DNA of 64,000 nt from Porticoccaceae bacterium (GCA_029238255.1 JAQWGK010000019.1:1-64000), one strand, 5' to 3'. Counted from the stretch's first letter, positions 17,296 to 27,168 are shown. Notes: generated from the letters alone by a model not told the origin. Numbers and translations: made by a program.

Positions 17296-17573
17296 TAGTG
17301 ATAATCCTCATAGTTAAGGATATAGATATTTCCGTCGCTAAATTCGAATGTTAGCCGCCAGTTACCATTTACGCTGATCGACCAAAATCCTGATCTGTTG
17401 CCGTTTAAAAGGTGTAAGCGATAACCCGGGATATCAATATCATCGATTGTTTGGGCGGTATCCAGAGCGGCAAGCTGCATACGTAATTTTTTTGCATGGT
17501 TGGCTTGAATGCCTCTAGTACTGCCAGACCTATAAAATCTTTCCAACCCTTTATGTTTGAAAGATTTAATCAT
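17295..17573 (-). CDS. higB: HigB family toxin (RelE-like mRNA interferase)
   Basis: A 92-residue ribosome-dependent mRNA interferase of the RelE/HigB group. Family motifs: MIKSFKHKGLERFYRSGSTRGI at the N-terminus, LRMQLAALDTAQTIDDIDIPGYRLHLLNG, and the C-terminal strands GFWSISVNGNWRLTFEF and NYEDYH. No Shine-Dalgarno sequence precedes the ATG (CTCTCCTC instead). The promoter predicted just upstream would start transcription at or beside the ATG, so translation may be leaderless. The gene looks intact. Confidence 0.93.
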   Translation of the reverse strand: MIKSFKHKGLERFYRSGSTRGIQANHAKKLRMQLAALDTAQTIDDIDIPGYRLHLLNGNRSGFWSISVNGNWRLTFEFSDGNIYILNYEDYH

Positions 17574-17579
17574 GAGGAG

Positions 17580-17607
17580 AGTGTAGCGCGTTGCGCAACA
17601 AAGTCAA
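17580..17607 (-). promoter_or_regulatory. higBA promoter with palindromic operator
   Basis: On the minus strand TTGACT (17607-17602), a 16-base spacer and TACACT (17585-17580) form a near-consensus sigma-70 promoter. A perfect 10-bp palindrome GTTGCGCAAC (17590-17599) lies inside the spacer, a good place for HigA autorepression. The expected start point is within a base or two of the higB ATG (17573). Confidence 0.7.
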
Positions 17608-17645
17608 CGAAGATTTTAGCGAGATGAGACTTTTGCATTTATTGG

Positions 17646-17674
17646 TTAAGCCCTGTCTTAAGATCAGGGCTTAA
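17646..17674. terminator. 10-bp inverted repeat between higB promoter and the reductase gene
   Basis: TTAAGCCCTG pairs perfectly with CAGGGCTTAA across a nine-base loop. There is no T-run on either side, so it is not a classic intrinsic terminator. It could still end transcripts of the leftward gene that stops at 17770. Confidence 0.4.
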
Positions 17675-17769
17675 TCCTATCTAAACAGTGCAACTATTCG
17701 ACTGAAGTAATCCACAAAAGGCGATGAAAAACACTACAGCTGCACTTTTAAGCATTGTTATAGCTATTG

Positions 17770-19071
17770 TTATAACACTGTAAACGTCAGACCCGCATGA
17801 TCTTCAAGGCGCTTAATCAAAGTGTCACCCATCGCAGTTGAAGGTGTTAAAAAGCCGCCGCTTTGATCTTCTTTCTTGATATCCATCGCCAGACAGAGTC
17901 CTGCTTGAGCGAGCATTTTGGCGGTCGAGCCATAACCCGGATCGCGATCACCAGTGACCTTAACCATCAAATGATTGCCATCATTATCGGCACCGTAAAC
18001 ACGCATATCAAAAAAGCCTTTTAACTGTGCCTCTGGGCTTGGGCCTTCCCCCGGTGCTGGCAGTACAAATTTTTCCAACAGTGCCCGCAACGGCGCAAAA
18101 AACAGACCCACAGCCAGTGCGCCAAAGGCGCTGGTTGATAAAACCGCTGCAAGACGGCCTTTAAAGCCTCGTCCGGTCAGCACGCCTTCGTCATAGGTGA
18201 AATCACTGCCGTAGGCCATATCTTTAAGTGCGTTGGAGTGCAGCACGATTCGAGAATTGATCGCTTCCATAATAAAGGGCGCTACCCATGAATTAAATTC
18301 AGGGTCAAATATCGGACCTTTTACACTGGAGGCTTTCTGTTGGTACTGATGATCTTTACCGCAGAGCAAGTAGGGGTTGCCCATCTGGCGACGAACCTTG
18401 GGGTCCGCTTTGGCGGCTTTAATCGCTTCGATCATACTGGCAACCGTGCCTCCGGAAGCGCCACCTTTCATGGCTTTTACCCGCAGTTTGGTGTGTGGCA
18501 TCGGGTGATTAAATTGTTCATTGGCCTGCTTTTGAAGCCTATGCATTCCCAGATCTGATGGGATCGAATCAAAGCCGCAGCTATTAACTATGCGTGCGCC
18601 ACTGGCCTGCGCTGCCTGCTGATACTTATCCTGCATCTGTTTAATCCACAGGGCTTCACCGGTCAGGTCTGTGTAGTCAGTGCCACTTTCGGCACAGGTT
18701 TTGATCAGCAGTTCGCCATACAGTGCATAGGGTCCAACGGTTGAGATAATCACTCTGGTCTGCTCGCACATGGTTTGCAGAGAAGCTTCGTCGTGGGAGT
18801 CGGCAATAATCATTGGCAGTTGACTGGCGCTGTCACCATAGGAGTCACGCAGTTGGCTTAACTTGGAGGCTGATCGTGCGGCGATAGCCCAGGAGATATC
18901 TCCGTTGGTGCCGAGGTGTTCAATCATATAGGTCGTGAGAATTTGCCCGACAAAGCTGGTGGCACCAAAGATAACGAGATCATATTGGTTGCTGGCTGTT
19001 TCATTCTGTTGCTGATGGCTATTTTCTACGTGAGTATTTTCTACATGGCTGTTTTCTTGAACATCTGACAT
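17770..19071 (-). CDS. saccharopine dehydrogenase-like (trans-acting enoyl reductase family) oxidoreductase
   Basis: A 433-residue NAD(P)-dependent protein of the saccharopine dehydrogenase-like/trans-acting enoyl reductase group. The Rossmann motif is YDLVIFGATSFVGQILTTYM (about residues 30-49). It is followed by WAIAARSASKLSQL, VISTVGPYALYGELLIKTCAESGTDYTDLTGE and RIVNSCGFDSIPSDLG, all family blocks. Members act in lipid metabolism in mycobacteria and eukaryotes; the bacterial role here is unknown. The first 28 residues are hydrophilic with a small repeat (SHVENTHVENSH), matching the repeat-rich gene ends elsewhere in this window. It is divergent from the GST gene. Confidence 0.85.
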   Translation of the reverse strand: MSDVQENSHVENTHVENSHQQQNETASNQYDLVIFGATSFVGQILTTYMIEHLGTNGDISWAIAARSASKLSQLRDSYGDSASQLPMIIADSHDEASLQTMCEQTRVIISTVGPYALYGELLIKTCAESGTDYTDLTGEALWIKQMQDKYQQAAQASGARIVNSCGFDSIPSDLGMHRLQKQANEQFNHPMPHTKLRVKAMKGGASGGTVASMIEAIKAAKADPKVRRQMGNPYLLCGKDHQYQQKASSVKGPIFDPEFNSWVAPFIMEAINSRIVLHSNALKDMAYGSDFTYDEGVLTGRGFKGRLAAVLSTSAFGALAVGLFFAPLRALLEKFVLPAPGEGPSPEAQLKGFFDMRVYGADNDGNHLMVKVTGDRDPGYGSTAKMLAQAGLCLAMDIKKEDQSGGFLTPSTAMGDTLIKRLEDHAGLTFTVL

Positions 19072-19133
19072 AAGTTATTCTTCTTTTTGTTAGAGTTGTC
19101 GTTTTATTTAACCCGCGGAGCGGATATTCCCCA

Positions 19134-19772
19134 ATGTTACCTGTGCTTTATTCTTTTCGGCGCTGCCCCTATGCAATGCGCGCTCGTATGACGCTGATAT
19201 ATTCGAGTATAAACCCAGAACTTCGCGAAGTCCTACTCAAGGATAAACCATCCTCAATGCTGGCTATTTCTGCCAAGGGAACTGTTCCGGTTCTACAGTT
19301 GCCGGATTCCAATGTGCTGGATCAAAGCCGCGATATTATGCACTGGGCGCTGGCTATTAGTGATCCGCAACAGTGGTTGAACGACGAGTTGGCTGAATCT
19401 ATCAGTGATTTGATCGATTACAACGACAATCAATTTAAAACCCATCTCGACCACTATAAATACTGGGAGCGCTTTCCCGCCGAATCGCAAAATTTCTACC
19501 GCGCTCAGGGAGAGATCTTTTTACAGCAACTGGAAGAGCATTTAATCAGCCGACCTTATCTGTTGGCAGACAGAATCAGTATGGCGGATATTGCGCTGTT
19601 TCCCTTTATTCGCCAATTCGCCTTTGTTGATAAAGTCTGGTTTGATCAATCCCCTTATCCGAAGCTACAGCTCTGGTTGCAGAAGCTGCTCGACTCGCCA
19701 TTATTTTTAACGGCCATGAAGAAGCTTCCCCCCTGGCGAGAAGGGGATTCTCCGGTGTCGCTCTATCAATAA
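19134..19772 (+). CDS. glutathione S-transferase family protein
   Basis: A 212-residue GST. The thioredoxin-fold N-terminal domain has SFRRCPYAMRARM, a glutaredoxin-like Cys-Pro-Tyr-Ala motif, with the conserved cis-Pro in KGTVPVLQL and the glutathione-binding LDQSRDIMHW. The C-terminal domain is all-helical with RPYLLADRISMADIALFPFIRQFA. The CPYA motif suggests thiol-transferase or omega-like chemistry rather than classical conjugation. It stands alone between the divergent reductase and the convergent metalloprotease. Confidence 0.88.
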   Translation: MLPVLYSFRRCPYAMRARMTLIYSSINPELREVLLKDKPSSMLAISAKGTVPVLQLPDSNVLDQSRDIMHWALAISDPQQWLNDELAESISDLIDYNDNQFKTHLDHYKYWERFPAESQNFYRAQGEIFLQQLEEHLISRPYLLADRISMADIALFPFIRQFAFVDKVWFDQSPYPKLQLWLQKLLDSPLFLTAMKKLPPWREGDSPVSLYQ

Positions 19773-19813
19773 ATGTAAACGCTCACTACCCATTTAAGTA
19801 TTGCTATATAGGG

Positions 19814-22603
19814 CTACTTGTCCCAATCGATAATCACCTTAACCTGTGCCTCTCGAGGTGCTTCTGTCGAAGGCTGACCCAGCTGGAAACGCAAGCCCAC
19901 CTCCGGAATATTGGCGCCACCGAAAGGTAGATAAGGGTTCTGATAACGGTTAGGGCGAGCATCTGAGAACTGACTGATCGCTGGATAGGCAGTGGATTTT
20001 TCTTCAACCATCTCACCATCCTCAATACCGAAGATAGAAACACCTTTATCGAAAGCTTTTAGGGCAAAGGGTGCATCCCCAGAATGGCGGTTGCGCAGGG
20101 CGCGGTCATAGAGGCGGTATTCAGTTTTGCCATTGCGAATGCGCAGATCAAATAGCGAGGAGGCACTCTTGTATTTGAGTCTATCGGCACCGGGCAGCAG
20201 GTCATTGATCAATGTATAACCATACATCAGCTGTCGGCCATCCCAGCTCAATGACTCAACCGGCGGCAGACCATTAACCAGTGATTGGCTGCAGCGCTGG
20301 CGGTCTTCCGCGCTGACATCGCTGGCATAAAAGGCTGCGCGTCGCTGATGGCACATCACATCGACATAGCTCTGGTGCAGCCAGGGCTGAGCCTCTTGAT
20401 CAAATTTGTAGAAGGTCCAGCCCGCTTTATTTTGCAGATACTTCTCTGGCACTGCAGGCAGTTTAAATTCCTGAGGATTGGCATCGACCAGCAGCAAGAA
20501 GCCATTGCCCGGGCCAAACTGTGCCGGTTCGTTTTGGCTCCAGAGATATTCACCGTTGTAGTACCAAGCTAAAACCCCGGGGCGGTAGTTGGCATTAAAG
20601 GCTTTCATCTGACCCGCCTCATCCTTGTAGAAGGAGAATCCGGGCTTGGCTAATCCGGCATCGTAATTTTTAACTTTTTTGAAGCTGGCGTAGGGGTCGC
20701 GATATTCGAGCAGGTAGTAGTGGGGCACGGCAATGCGATGGTAGCCACTGCTTAGGGTGAATCCTTTACTACTCCAACCCTGTATTGCACCGCTTTCAAA
20801 ATCTTCACGATAATCGATAGCGGCTATGGATATATTGTCGATTAATGCGCCATCTTCAACGGCGGCACCATCGGCAAAGTAGTGAAAGCGAATTGAAACT
20901 TGCTGTCCGCGGTAGGCGTCGAGATCAAATTCTGCGGCAATCCACTGTGCGGTTTCACAGGCATCGACAATATTATTGCCAACCCGATCTTCGGCCAGCG
21001 TTTTATCTATATCCGGGTTACAGCCGCTCGATAGCTCGACTTTACCATCGCCATCCATATCACCTGATCGTCCACTGAAGCCGGGAAGTGAGCCCTCACC
21101 TTCATGACCTTTTTTGGAGGGCATGCTGCTTGTCGTATCTGCTGCGCTATCTTTGTCGGTGGGCAGCAGGCGCTGATATTCACCGTTATTGGTTGAGGCT
21201 TCTATATACAGATAGTCCCAATCTGATTCGATTTTAAACCAGGTATCAAAGGAGAGAATCAACGGCTCCTCTGCAGCCACATTGGTCAAATCAAAGCTGC
21301 GAGTCAGGAAATTATGTAAATCATTGCCCTGCCCGCTATAGGCGGCATAGTTGCCCTGATCAGGATTTAGAGGGCCAAGATTTAACTCGCGTATTTTTGG
21401 CGGCAGAATAACCATGGTCGAGTCGCAGACCCCAGCACTATTAATACCGCCGACTTTGTTCGACCAGTCATTCATGGTTTTCAGATACATAGAGCGTCGC
21501 TTGTCGCCGCCGAAACTCGGAGGTCTAACAATGCAGGGTTCCATCCATCCTAATACCATTCGCGACCAACTGCTCATTTCCTGTGGCTCCGGGGAAGAGG
21601 TTGATGACATAACTTCCCAGGAGGCAGTGGAGTTATTGGTGGAGCGGGCGTAGATATCCGGCAGTCCCAATGAGTGACCAAATTCGTGAATAAAGGTGGC
21701 CACCTCGGTGTATTCTGACTGCATGTTGTAGTCGATAAGCCACAGATCCTTTTCAATCTCTATGCCGCCACGACCATTGACTGCTCCCTCCAGTGTTGGT
21801 CCCTGACCCAGATCGCGATTCAGTGAGCCGCGATGGGGCCAGATGCGATCGGCACAGTCTCTCTCTGCCTGAGGCAGAGTGTCGAAAATGGAGCTGTCAG
21901 CGTTGCTAGTAAATTTCTCACTGAGTTTGTAGAGCCCCTGACAGGAAGATTGCCCTTTACCGGCGTAAACAATCACCAGATGGTCGAGATAGCCGTCGGC
22001 TTCAGAGCGATTGCCATCCCCGTCAAAGTCCATCGGATCCCAGATATCGTAGTCTTTCCATGGGAAGTCGGGGTTGTTTTTATAGGCTGCGCGCACAGCG
22101 TCAGCGACGAGCTGATCGGTGTGGTCGTCATTGCGCCAGCTACCATCGGCATTCTGTATAGGCCGCCCGTAGTGAGCCAGAGGTTTGTCGACCTTGGCAA
22201 TCGGCATAATATTGCCGGTCACGTTGTACAGTCCTTTGGACTGATGGCGGTAGTAATGGGAGAGAGTGCCGGACTTGGGGCGTTTAACGCTGCCGCCAAA
22301 TAGCAGTTTCTGAAAATAGTCGCGATTTTTGCGGTTCTGTTTTTTATCCCCAGAGAAACGTTCGTAGCCGAGCTCGGGAAATTCAACCGCGATAACCAGT
22401 AGGCGATGTGGCCGATCCGCTGGAGCCAGCACGGGCTGTATCGAATCGGTTTTAATCTGGGGACTGCCGAGTTTGTCGAACTGTAGATTGGCGAGATTGT
22501 CGATCATGCGCTCTGCTTCCAGATCTATAGCGCTGGCGAGGGTTGCATTGAAAATGATCGCTAAAAAGAAAATCTTTAAGCAAATAGAGCGTTTAAAAGT
22601 CAT
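19814..22603 (-). CDS. secreted M6 family metalloprotease
   Basis: A 929-residue exported protein with signal peptide (MTFKRSICLKIFFLAIIFNATLASA). The immune-inhibitor-A-like M6 catalytic domain has the extended zinc site His306-Glu307-x-x-His310-x-x-Gly-x-x-Asp316 (HEFGHSLGLPD), with a Met-turn candidate in ASWEVMSSTSSPEP. An Asp-rich loop, DFDGDGNRSEADGYLDH, probably binds calcium, and a second, DMDGDGKVE, lies near residue 512. The C-terminal half has jelly-roll-like segments (FDTWFKIESDWDYLYIEAS, VSIRFHYFADGA) typical of M6 proteins. It is a degradative exoprotease candidate. No neighbouring secretion genes are present. Confidence 0.9.
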   Translation of the reverse strand: MTFKRSICLKIFFLAIIFNATLASAIDLEAERMIDNLANLQFDKLGSPQIKTDSIQPVLAPADRPHRLLVIAVEFPELGYERFSGDKKQNRKNRDYFQKLLFGGSVKRPKSGTLSHYYRHQSKGLYNVTGNIMPIAKVDKPLAHYGRPIQNADGSWRNDDHTDQLVADAVRAAYKNNPDFPWKDYDIWDPMDFDGDGNRSEADGYLDHLVIVYAGKGQSSCQGLYKLSEKFTSNADSSIFDTLPQAERDCADRIWPHRGSLNRDLGQGPTLEGAVNGRGGIEIEKDLWLIDYNMQSEYTEVATFIHEFGHSLGLPDIYARSTNNSTASWEVMSSTSSPEPQEMSSWSRMVLGWMEPCIVRPPSFGGDKRRSMYLKTMNDWSNKVGGINSAGVCDSTMVILPPKIRELNLGPLNPDQGNYAAYSGQGNDLHNFLTRSFDLTNVAAEEPLILSFDTWFKIESDWDYLYIEASTNNGEYQRLLPTDKDSAADTTSSMPSKKGHEGEGSLPGFSGRSGDMDGDGKVELSSGCNPDIDKTLAEDRVGNNIVDACETAQWIAAEFDLDAYRGQQVSIRFHYFADGAAVEDGALIDNISIAAIDYREDFESGAIQGWSSKGFTLSSGYHRIAVPHYYLLEYRDPYASFKKVKNYDAGLAKPGFSFYKDEAGQMKAFNANYRPGVLAWYYNGEYLWSQNEPAQFGPGNGFLLLVDANPQEFKLPAVPEKYLQNKAGWTFYKFDQEAQPWLHQSYVDVMCHQRRAAFYASDVSAEDRQRCSQSLVNGLPPVESLSWDGRQLMYGYTLINDLLPGADRLKYKSASSLFDLRIRNGKTEYRLYDRALRNRHSGDAPFALKAFDKGVSIFGIEDGEMVEEKSTAYPAISQFSDARPNRYQNPYLPFGGANIPEVGLRFQLGQPSTEAPREAQVKVIIDWDK

Positions 22604-22720
22604 TTGTTTCTCCTGAGGAGGCTTGGATATTGTTATTATGCTCGCCTGAATTATTGTGACGATTGCGAACTGTTTCGCCTCACATACAACTTATTATAGA
22701 GCTCATTATTAGGACAATAA

Positions 22721-24550
22721 ATGTTTGGCTTTTTTGAACGGCTGATAAACCCTTTTCCAGCTGAAACGCCCCAGTGCCCGCCCCGTGGAATTTATCAATT
22801 CTGCCGTCATTACAGCCGTGGTATAGAGCGCTGGTTGATTCTGATGGCGATTCTCACGGCAATAACCGCGGTCTCCGAAGCCATGTTGTTCGGTATTCTC
22901 GGGCAGGTGGTCGATTGGCTGGCGACCAGTGACCCTGAAACCTTTTTTGACGATTCATGGGAAATCCTCGTTGCCATGACACTGTTTGTGTTGGTGGTGA
23001 TTCCGGTTTCCAGAGCACTGCACTCCATGGTGGTGCATCAAACGCTGATGGGAAATTTCCCAATGTCAGTGCGCTGGATGACCCACCGCTATCTGTTAAG
23101 TCAAAGCTATGACTTTTTTCAGAATGAATTTAGCGGCCGTATCGCCACCAAAGTGATGCAAACATCACTGGCTGTCCGCGACACGGTGATGAAGCTGCTC
23201 GATGTGATGCTATTTGTCACTATCTATCTGGTGACCATGATTGTATTGGTTGCCAGTGCTGATCTAAGGCTCTGTGTGCCGCTTCTGGCTTGGCTGTTCG
23301 CCTATATTTCGATTCAGCGCTACTTTGTGCCGCGAATGAAAAATATTGCTATGTTGCAGGCCGATGCCCGTTCATTGATGACCGGACGGATTGTCGATAG
23401 TTACACCAATATTATTACCCTTAAGCTTTTCTCTCGCAGTTCCCGCGAAGCCGCTTATGTTAAAGATGGCATGGCTGAGTTTCTGAATACGGTTCACCCG
23501 CAGATGCGTCTGGTTACCCTGCTTAATATCTGCCTGTGGATTCTTAATATGCTACTGGTCTTTAGCACTGGTGCGCTGGGTATTTATCTTTGGACTCAGG
23601 GTTCGGTGAACCCGGGAGCCATTGCGATTGTGATGAGTCTGTCGATACGCCTGATCAGTATGTCCCACTGGATTATGTGGGAGATTGGCGGTCTATTTGA
23701 AAATATAGGTACGGTGCAGGACGGTATTAATTCTATCTCTATGCCCCATGGGGTTAACGACAGCGAGACCGCTACAGAGCTAGTGGTGGGTAGGGGTGAG
23801 ATCTGTTTCGACAACGTTAACTTTGCCTACAACGAAGATGAGAAAGTGTTCGATAAGCTCGATCTGACCATTGCCGCCGGTGAAAAGGTCGGTATTGTCG
23901 GCCGCAGCGGCGCCGGCAAATCTACGCTAGTCAGTTTGTTGTTGCGCTTCTTTGATGCGCAAAGTGGTGCCTTGACCATCGATAAGCAGAATGTCAGCCA
24001 TGTGACTCAGGAGAGCTTGCGCGACAATATTGCTATGGTCACTCAGGACACTTCTCTGCTGCATAGATCAGTGCGGGAAAATATTATGTTTGGCCGACCT
24101 GATGCCAGCGAAGAGCAGATGATAGCGGCCGCTAAACAGGCTCAGGCCCATGAGTTTATTCTCAATCTGCGCGACAACAAGGGTCGTCGTGGCTACGATG
24201 CCCATGTTGGCGAGCGTGGCGTGACCCTTTCCGGCGGTCAGCGTCAGAGAGTGGCAATTGCTCGAGTGCTGTTAAAGGATGCGCCAATTCTGGTGCTTGA
24301 TGAAGCGACTTCGGCACTGGACTCCGAAGTTGAAGCCACCATTCAGCAGAGTCTGAACCAGCTGATGGAAGGTAAAACTGTTATTGCTATTGCTCACCGG
24401 TTATCGACCATTGCGGCACTGGATAAGCTGATTGTTTTTGATCAGGGCCAAATCGTTGAGCAGGGCAGTCATCAGGAATTACTGGCCAAAAATGGGCTTT
24501 ATGCCAAATTGTGGAGCCATCAGTCCGGTGGCTTCTTAGGTTTCGAATAA
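22721..24550 (+). CDS. ABC exporter, fused permease-ATPase
   Basis: A 609-residue half-transporter. Residues ~1-340 hold six transmembrane helices; residues ~355-609 are the ATPase with Walker A GRSGAGKS, Q-loop VTQDTSLLHRSV, signature LSGGQRQRV, Walker B ILVLDEATSALD and switch His in AIAHRLST. The N-terminal segment RGIYQFCRHYSRGIERWLI matches a multidrug-type exporter subgroup widespread in Proteobacteria. It should act as a homodimer in the inner membrane. The substrate is not predictable. It is followed 21 bases later by yheS. Confidence 0.92.
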   Translation: MFGFFERLINPFPAETPQCPPRGIYQFCRHYSRGIERWLILMAILTAITAVSEAMLFGILGQVVDWLATSDPETFFDDSWEILVAMTLFVLVVIPVSRALHSMVVHQTLMGNFPMSVRWMTHRYLLSQSYDFFQNEFSGRIATKVMQTSLAVRDTVMKLLDVMLFVTIYLVTMIVLVASADLRLCVPLLAWLFAYISIQRYFVPRMKNIAMLQADARSLMTGRIVDSYTNIITLKLFSRSSREAAYVKDGMAEFLNTVHPQMRLVTLLNICLWILNMLLVFSTGALGIYLWTQGSVNPGAIAIVMSLSIRLISMSHWIMWEIGGLFENIGTVQDGINSISMPHGVNDSETATELVVGRGEICFDNVNFAYNEDEKVFDKLDLTIAAGEKVGIVGRSGAGKSTLVSLLLRFFDAQSGALTIDKQNVSHVTQESLRDNIAMVTQDTSLLHRSVRENIMFGRPDASEEQMIAAAKQAQAHEFILNLRDNKGRRGYDAHVGERGVTLSGGQRQRVAIARVLLKDAPILVLDEATSALDSEVEATIQQSLNQLMEGKTVIAIAHRLSTIAALDKLIVFDQGQIVEQGSHQELLAKNGLYAKLWSHQSGGFLGFE

Positions 24551-24571
24551 AATTCTGGTAATACACCCAAT

Positions 24572-26482
24572 ATGATTACATTGAGTAATGTCGAGCTTCG
24601 TCGAGGCATAAAAGTACTGTTAGACGATGCCGAACTAGTGGTTCATCCCGGTCAGCATATAGGCATTATCGGCGGCAATGGCACCGGTAAATCGAGCCTG
24701 TTCAAACTGCTACTCGGCCAGATTGCGCCAGATGCCGGTGATCTTTTTATTCCCGCAAACTGGCGTATTGCCCATATGGCGCAGGAGTTGGCCAACTCCG
24801 AACACAGTGCAGTGGACTATGTGCTTGACGGCGACCCTCATGTGCGAGCGATCGAAAAGGCGATTGAGCAAGCTTTACTCAATGAAGATAACGACCGTCT
24901 GGCTGTGGAATATGAAAAACTCGATGCGGCCAATGGTTTTGATGCCCGTTATCGCGCCGAGCAACTATTGCATGGTTTGGGCTTTGATCAGTCGGAAGTT
25001 AACCGACCGGTAAACAGTTTTTCCGGCGGCTGGAGAATACGTTTAAATCTGGCTCAGGCACTGATGAGTCCCTCTGATTTAATGCTGCTGGATGAGCCGA
25101 CCAATCACCTCGATTTGGATGCAACACTGTGGCTTGAGCAATGGCTAAAAAATTACCCGGGGACGCTGTTAATTATTTCTCACGACCGGGATTTTATCGA
25201 CAATGTTGTCGAGCGAATTGTTCATCTTGAACATCAAAAAACCAATTGCTACAAAGGTAATTATTCGACCTTTGAAAGAGTTCGTGGCGAGCGCCTGGCT
25301 CTGCAGCAGGCGAGTTTTGAAAAACAGCAAAAACGCAGAAAAGAAGTTGAAGGTTTTATCGCACGCTTTCGCGCCAAGGCTTCAAAAGCCAAACAGGCGC
25401 AGAGTCGAGTTAAAGAATTGCAGCGCATGGAAGAGATTGCCCCAGCGCATATTGACTCACCCTTTAATTTTGATTTTCCAATACCCAAAAAAGCTCACAG
25501 TGCACTGGTCAATATTAGTCAGGCAGATTTAGGTTACGGCGATAAGCAAATTCTCACCGAAGTTAATTTTGATTTACAGCCCGGAACAAGGATCGGTTTG
25601 CTTGGGCCAAATGGTGCCGGTAAGTCGACATTGATTGGCAGCTTAACCGGCGATTTGGATTTACTGGATGGCAAACGCGTCTATGGTGAAAATGTAAAAG
25701 TCGGTTACTTTGCTCAGCACCAGTTGGAAGTTTTAGACTTGCAGGCAAGTGCCTTTTTACATATCCAAAGAATCAGTCCTAAATCAACCGAGCAATCTAT
25801 TCGCAACTTCCTCGGCGGTTTTGATTTTCATGGTGATAAGGCGCTGGAGCCAATTAAAGACTTTTCCGGTGGTGAAAAAGCGCGAGTGGCTCTGGCATTA
25901 ATTGTCTGGCAAAAGCCTAATCTGCTATTGCTCGATGAGCCTACTAACCACCTCGACCTCGAGATGCGTCAGGCCTTAACGATGGCGCTGCAGGGCTATG
26001 AGGGCGCACTGGTGGTGATCTCTCACGATCGCCATCTACTGCGTAATACCGTCGATGAATTTTATCTGGTGGCCAATGGATCTGTAGATGAATTTGATGG
26101 CGACCTAAAAGATTATCAGCAGTGGCTGAAAAATTATAATCGTGTTCCCGATGAAATTTCTATTGCTGAACCGGTTGCAGATACAGTTGATAATTCGCTG
26201 AGTAGTGCAGAGAAAAAACTTCAGCGACAGCAGTCGGCCGAAGCGCGAAAAAAACTTTCGCCCCTAACTAAAAAATCTAAAAAGTTAGAAAATGAAATTG
26301 AGAAAATGCAGGCTGAACTTGGTAAAATTGAAACCCTTTTAGCTGATGCTGAAATATATTCCGAGAGTAAAAAATCTCAGCTAAAAGAACAGTTGGAAAT
26401 TCAGGCCAAGGTAAAAAAATCAATCGCTGAAAAAGAAGAAATCTGGTTTGATATTCAGCAGGAGATAGAGCAGTTAAGCTGA
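24572..26482 (+). CDS. yheS: ABC-F family ATPase YheS
   Basis: A 636-residue soluble ABC-F protein with two tandem ATPase domains and no membrane segments, the length of E. coli YheS (637). First domain: GGNGTGKSS, FSGGWRIRLNLAQALM, LMLLDEPTNHLDLD. Second: GPNGAGKST, FSGGEKARVALAL, LLLLDEPTNHLDLE. Between them is a long charged helical linker (about 230-305) that reaches toward the ribosomal peptidyl site in this family. The C-terminus (about 545-636) is a lysine- and glutamate-rich coiled coil. ABC-F proteins relieve ribosome stalling. It is probably co-transcribed with the ABC exporter. Confidence 0.93.
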   Translation: MITLSNVELRRGIKVLLDDAELVVHPGQHIGIIGGNGTGKSSLFKLLLGQIAPDAGDLFIPANWRIAHMAQELANSEHSAVDYVLDGDPHVRAIEKAIEQALLNEDNDRLAVEYEKLDAANGFDARYRAEQLLHGLGFDQSEVNRPVNSFSGGWRIRLNLAQALMSPSDLMLLDEPTNHLDLDATLWLEQWLKNYPGTLLIISHDRDFIDNVVERIVHLEHQKTNCYKGNYSTFERVRGERLALQQASFEKQQKRRKEVEGFIARFRAKASKAKQAQSRVKELQRMEEIAPAHIDSPFNFDFPIPKKAHSALVNISQADLGYGDKQILTEVNFDLQPGTRIGLLGPNGAGKSTLIGSLTGDLDLLDGKRVYGENVKVGYFAQHQLEVLDLQASAFLHIQRISPKSTEQSIRNFLGGFDFHGDKALEPIKDFSGGEKARVALALIVWQKPNLLLLDEPTNHLDLEMRQALTMALQGYEGALVVISHDRHLLRNTVDEFYLVANGSVDEFDGDLKDYQQWLKNYNRVPDEISIAEPVADTVDNSLSSAEKKLQRQQSAEARKKLSPLTKKSKKLENEIEKMQAELGKIETLLADAEIYSESKKSQLKEQLEIQAKVKKSIAEKEEIWFDIQQEIEQLS

Positions 26483-26597
26483 TTATGTTGCATTTGATTT
26501 ATGTGCTGTAGATTTTAAATTTACAGGAGCAGGCTGGATGAATAGTTTTTAACTTGTTAGCATGGCTTGGCCTTAAAAGTTTTAACTGGTAATCACT

Positions 26598-27101
26598 ATG
26601 TTTGATTTTACAAAAGATGCAGATAAGAAAAGTTCTACAGGGAAAAAATCTTCTCTTGGTTTTGGTGAGCCATCCAAGGGCAAAATGATATCGTCAGGAG
26701 GTGCTGCAGTGATAGGTCCAACAGTTACTATTGAAGGAAAAGTGGTCAGTGGTGAAGATCTGATTGTTGAGGGTAGTGTGTCAGGTAGCATCAGTGCCAA
26801 AGGCCATGAGATTACAGTGGGTACAGCGGGTAAATTAAAAGCGGATATCTCCGCCAAAGTGGTCCGTGTCGAAGGCAGTGTTCAGGGTGATATCTCGGGC
26901 GTTGAAAAAGTTATTATTTCCAAGACCGGCAATGTGCTGGGTAATATCGATGCCCCTCGGGTAACCCTTGAAGATGGTGCCAAATTTAAAGGCAGTATCG
27001 AGATGGATCCCGGCGAGACGGCCACCTCAGAGCTGCCGGCCAAGGCTGCGATTAAGGATAATGCGCCACTGTTTTCTGCAGATAAATCCAAGGCATCATA
27101 A
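26598..27101 (+). CDS. bactofilin
   Basis: A 167-residue polymer-forming cytoskeletal protein. The central ~100 residues are the right-handed beta-helix of bactofilins: repeated short strands VVSGEDLIVEGSVSGSISA, VRVEGSVQGDISG and GNVLGNIDAPRVTLEDGAKFKGSI. The tails (K/S/G-rich N-terminus, A/K-rich C-terminus) are disordered, as usual. Bactofilins form filaments at the membrane and organise cell-wall enzymes or polar structures. It lies 67 bases before an unrecognised gene that may be co-transcribed. Confidence 0.93.
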   Translation: MFDFTKDADKKSSTGKKSSLGFGEPSKGKMISSGGAAVIGPTVTIEGKVVSGEDLIVEGSVSGSISAKGHEITVGTAGKLKADISAKVVRVEGSVQGDISGVEKVIISKTGNVLGNIDAPRVTLEDGAKFKGSIEMDPGETATSELPAKAAIKDNAPLFSADKSKAS

Positions 27102-27168
27102 AGCTCTATTTTACAGGCATTTCTGTCCCTGCTATTCAGGTAAAGTTTTACAATCAGGTGGATAAGGT

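Noticed and set aside
21833-22303. A 156-codon plus-strand frame opposite the M6 protease
   Set aside because: It lies entirely antisense to a convincing protease gene and shows no domain features.
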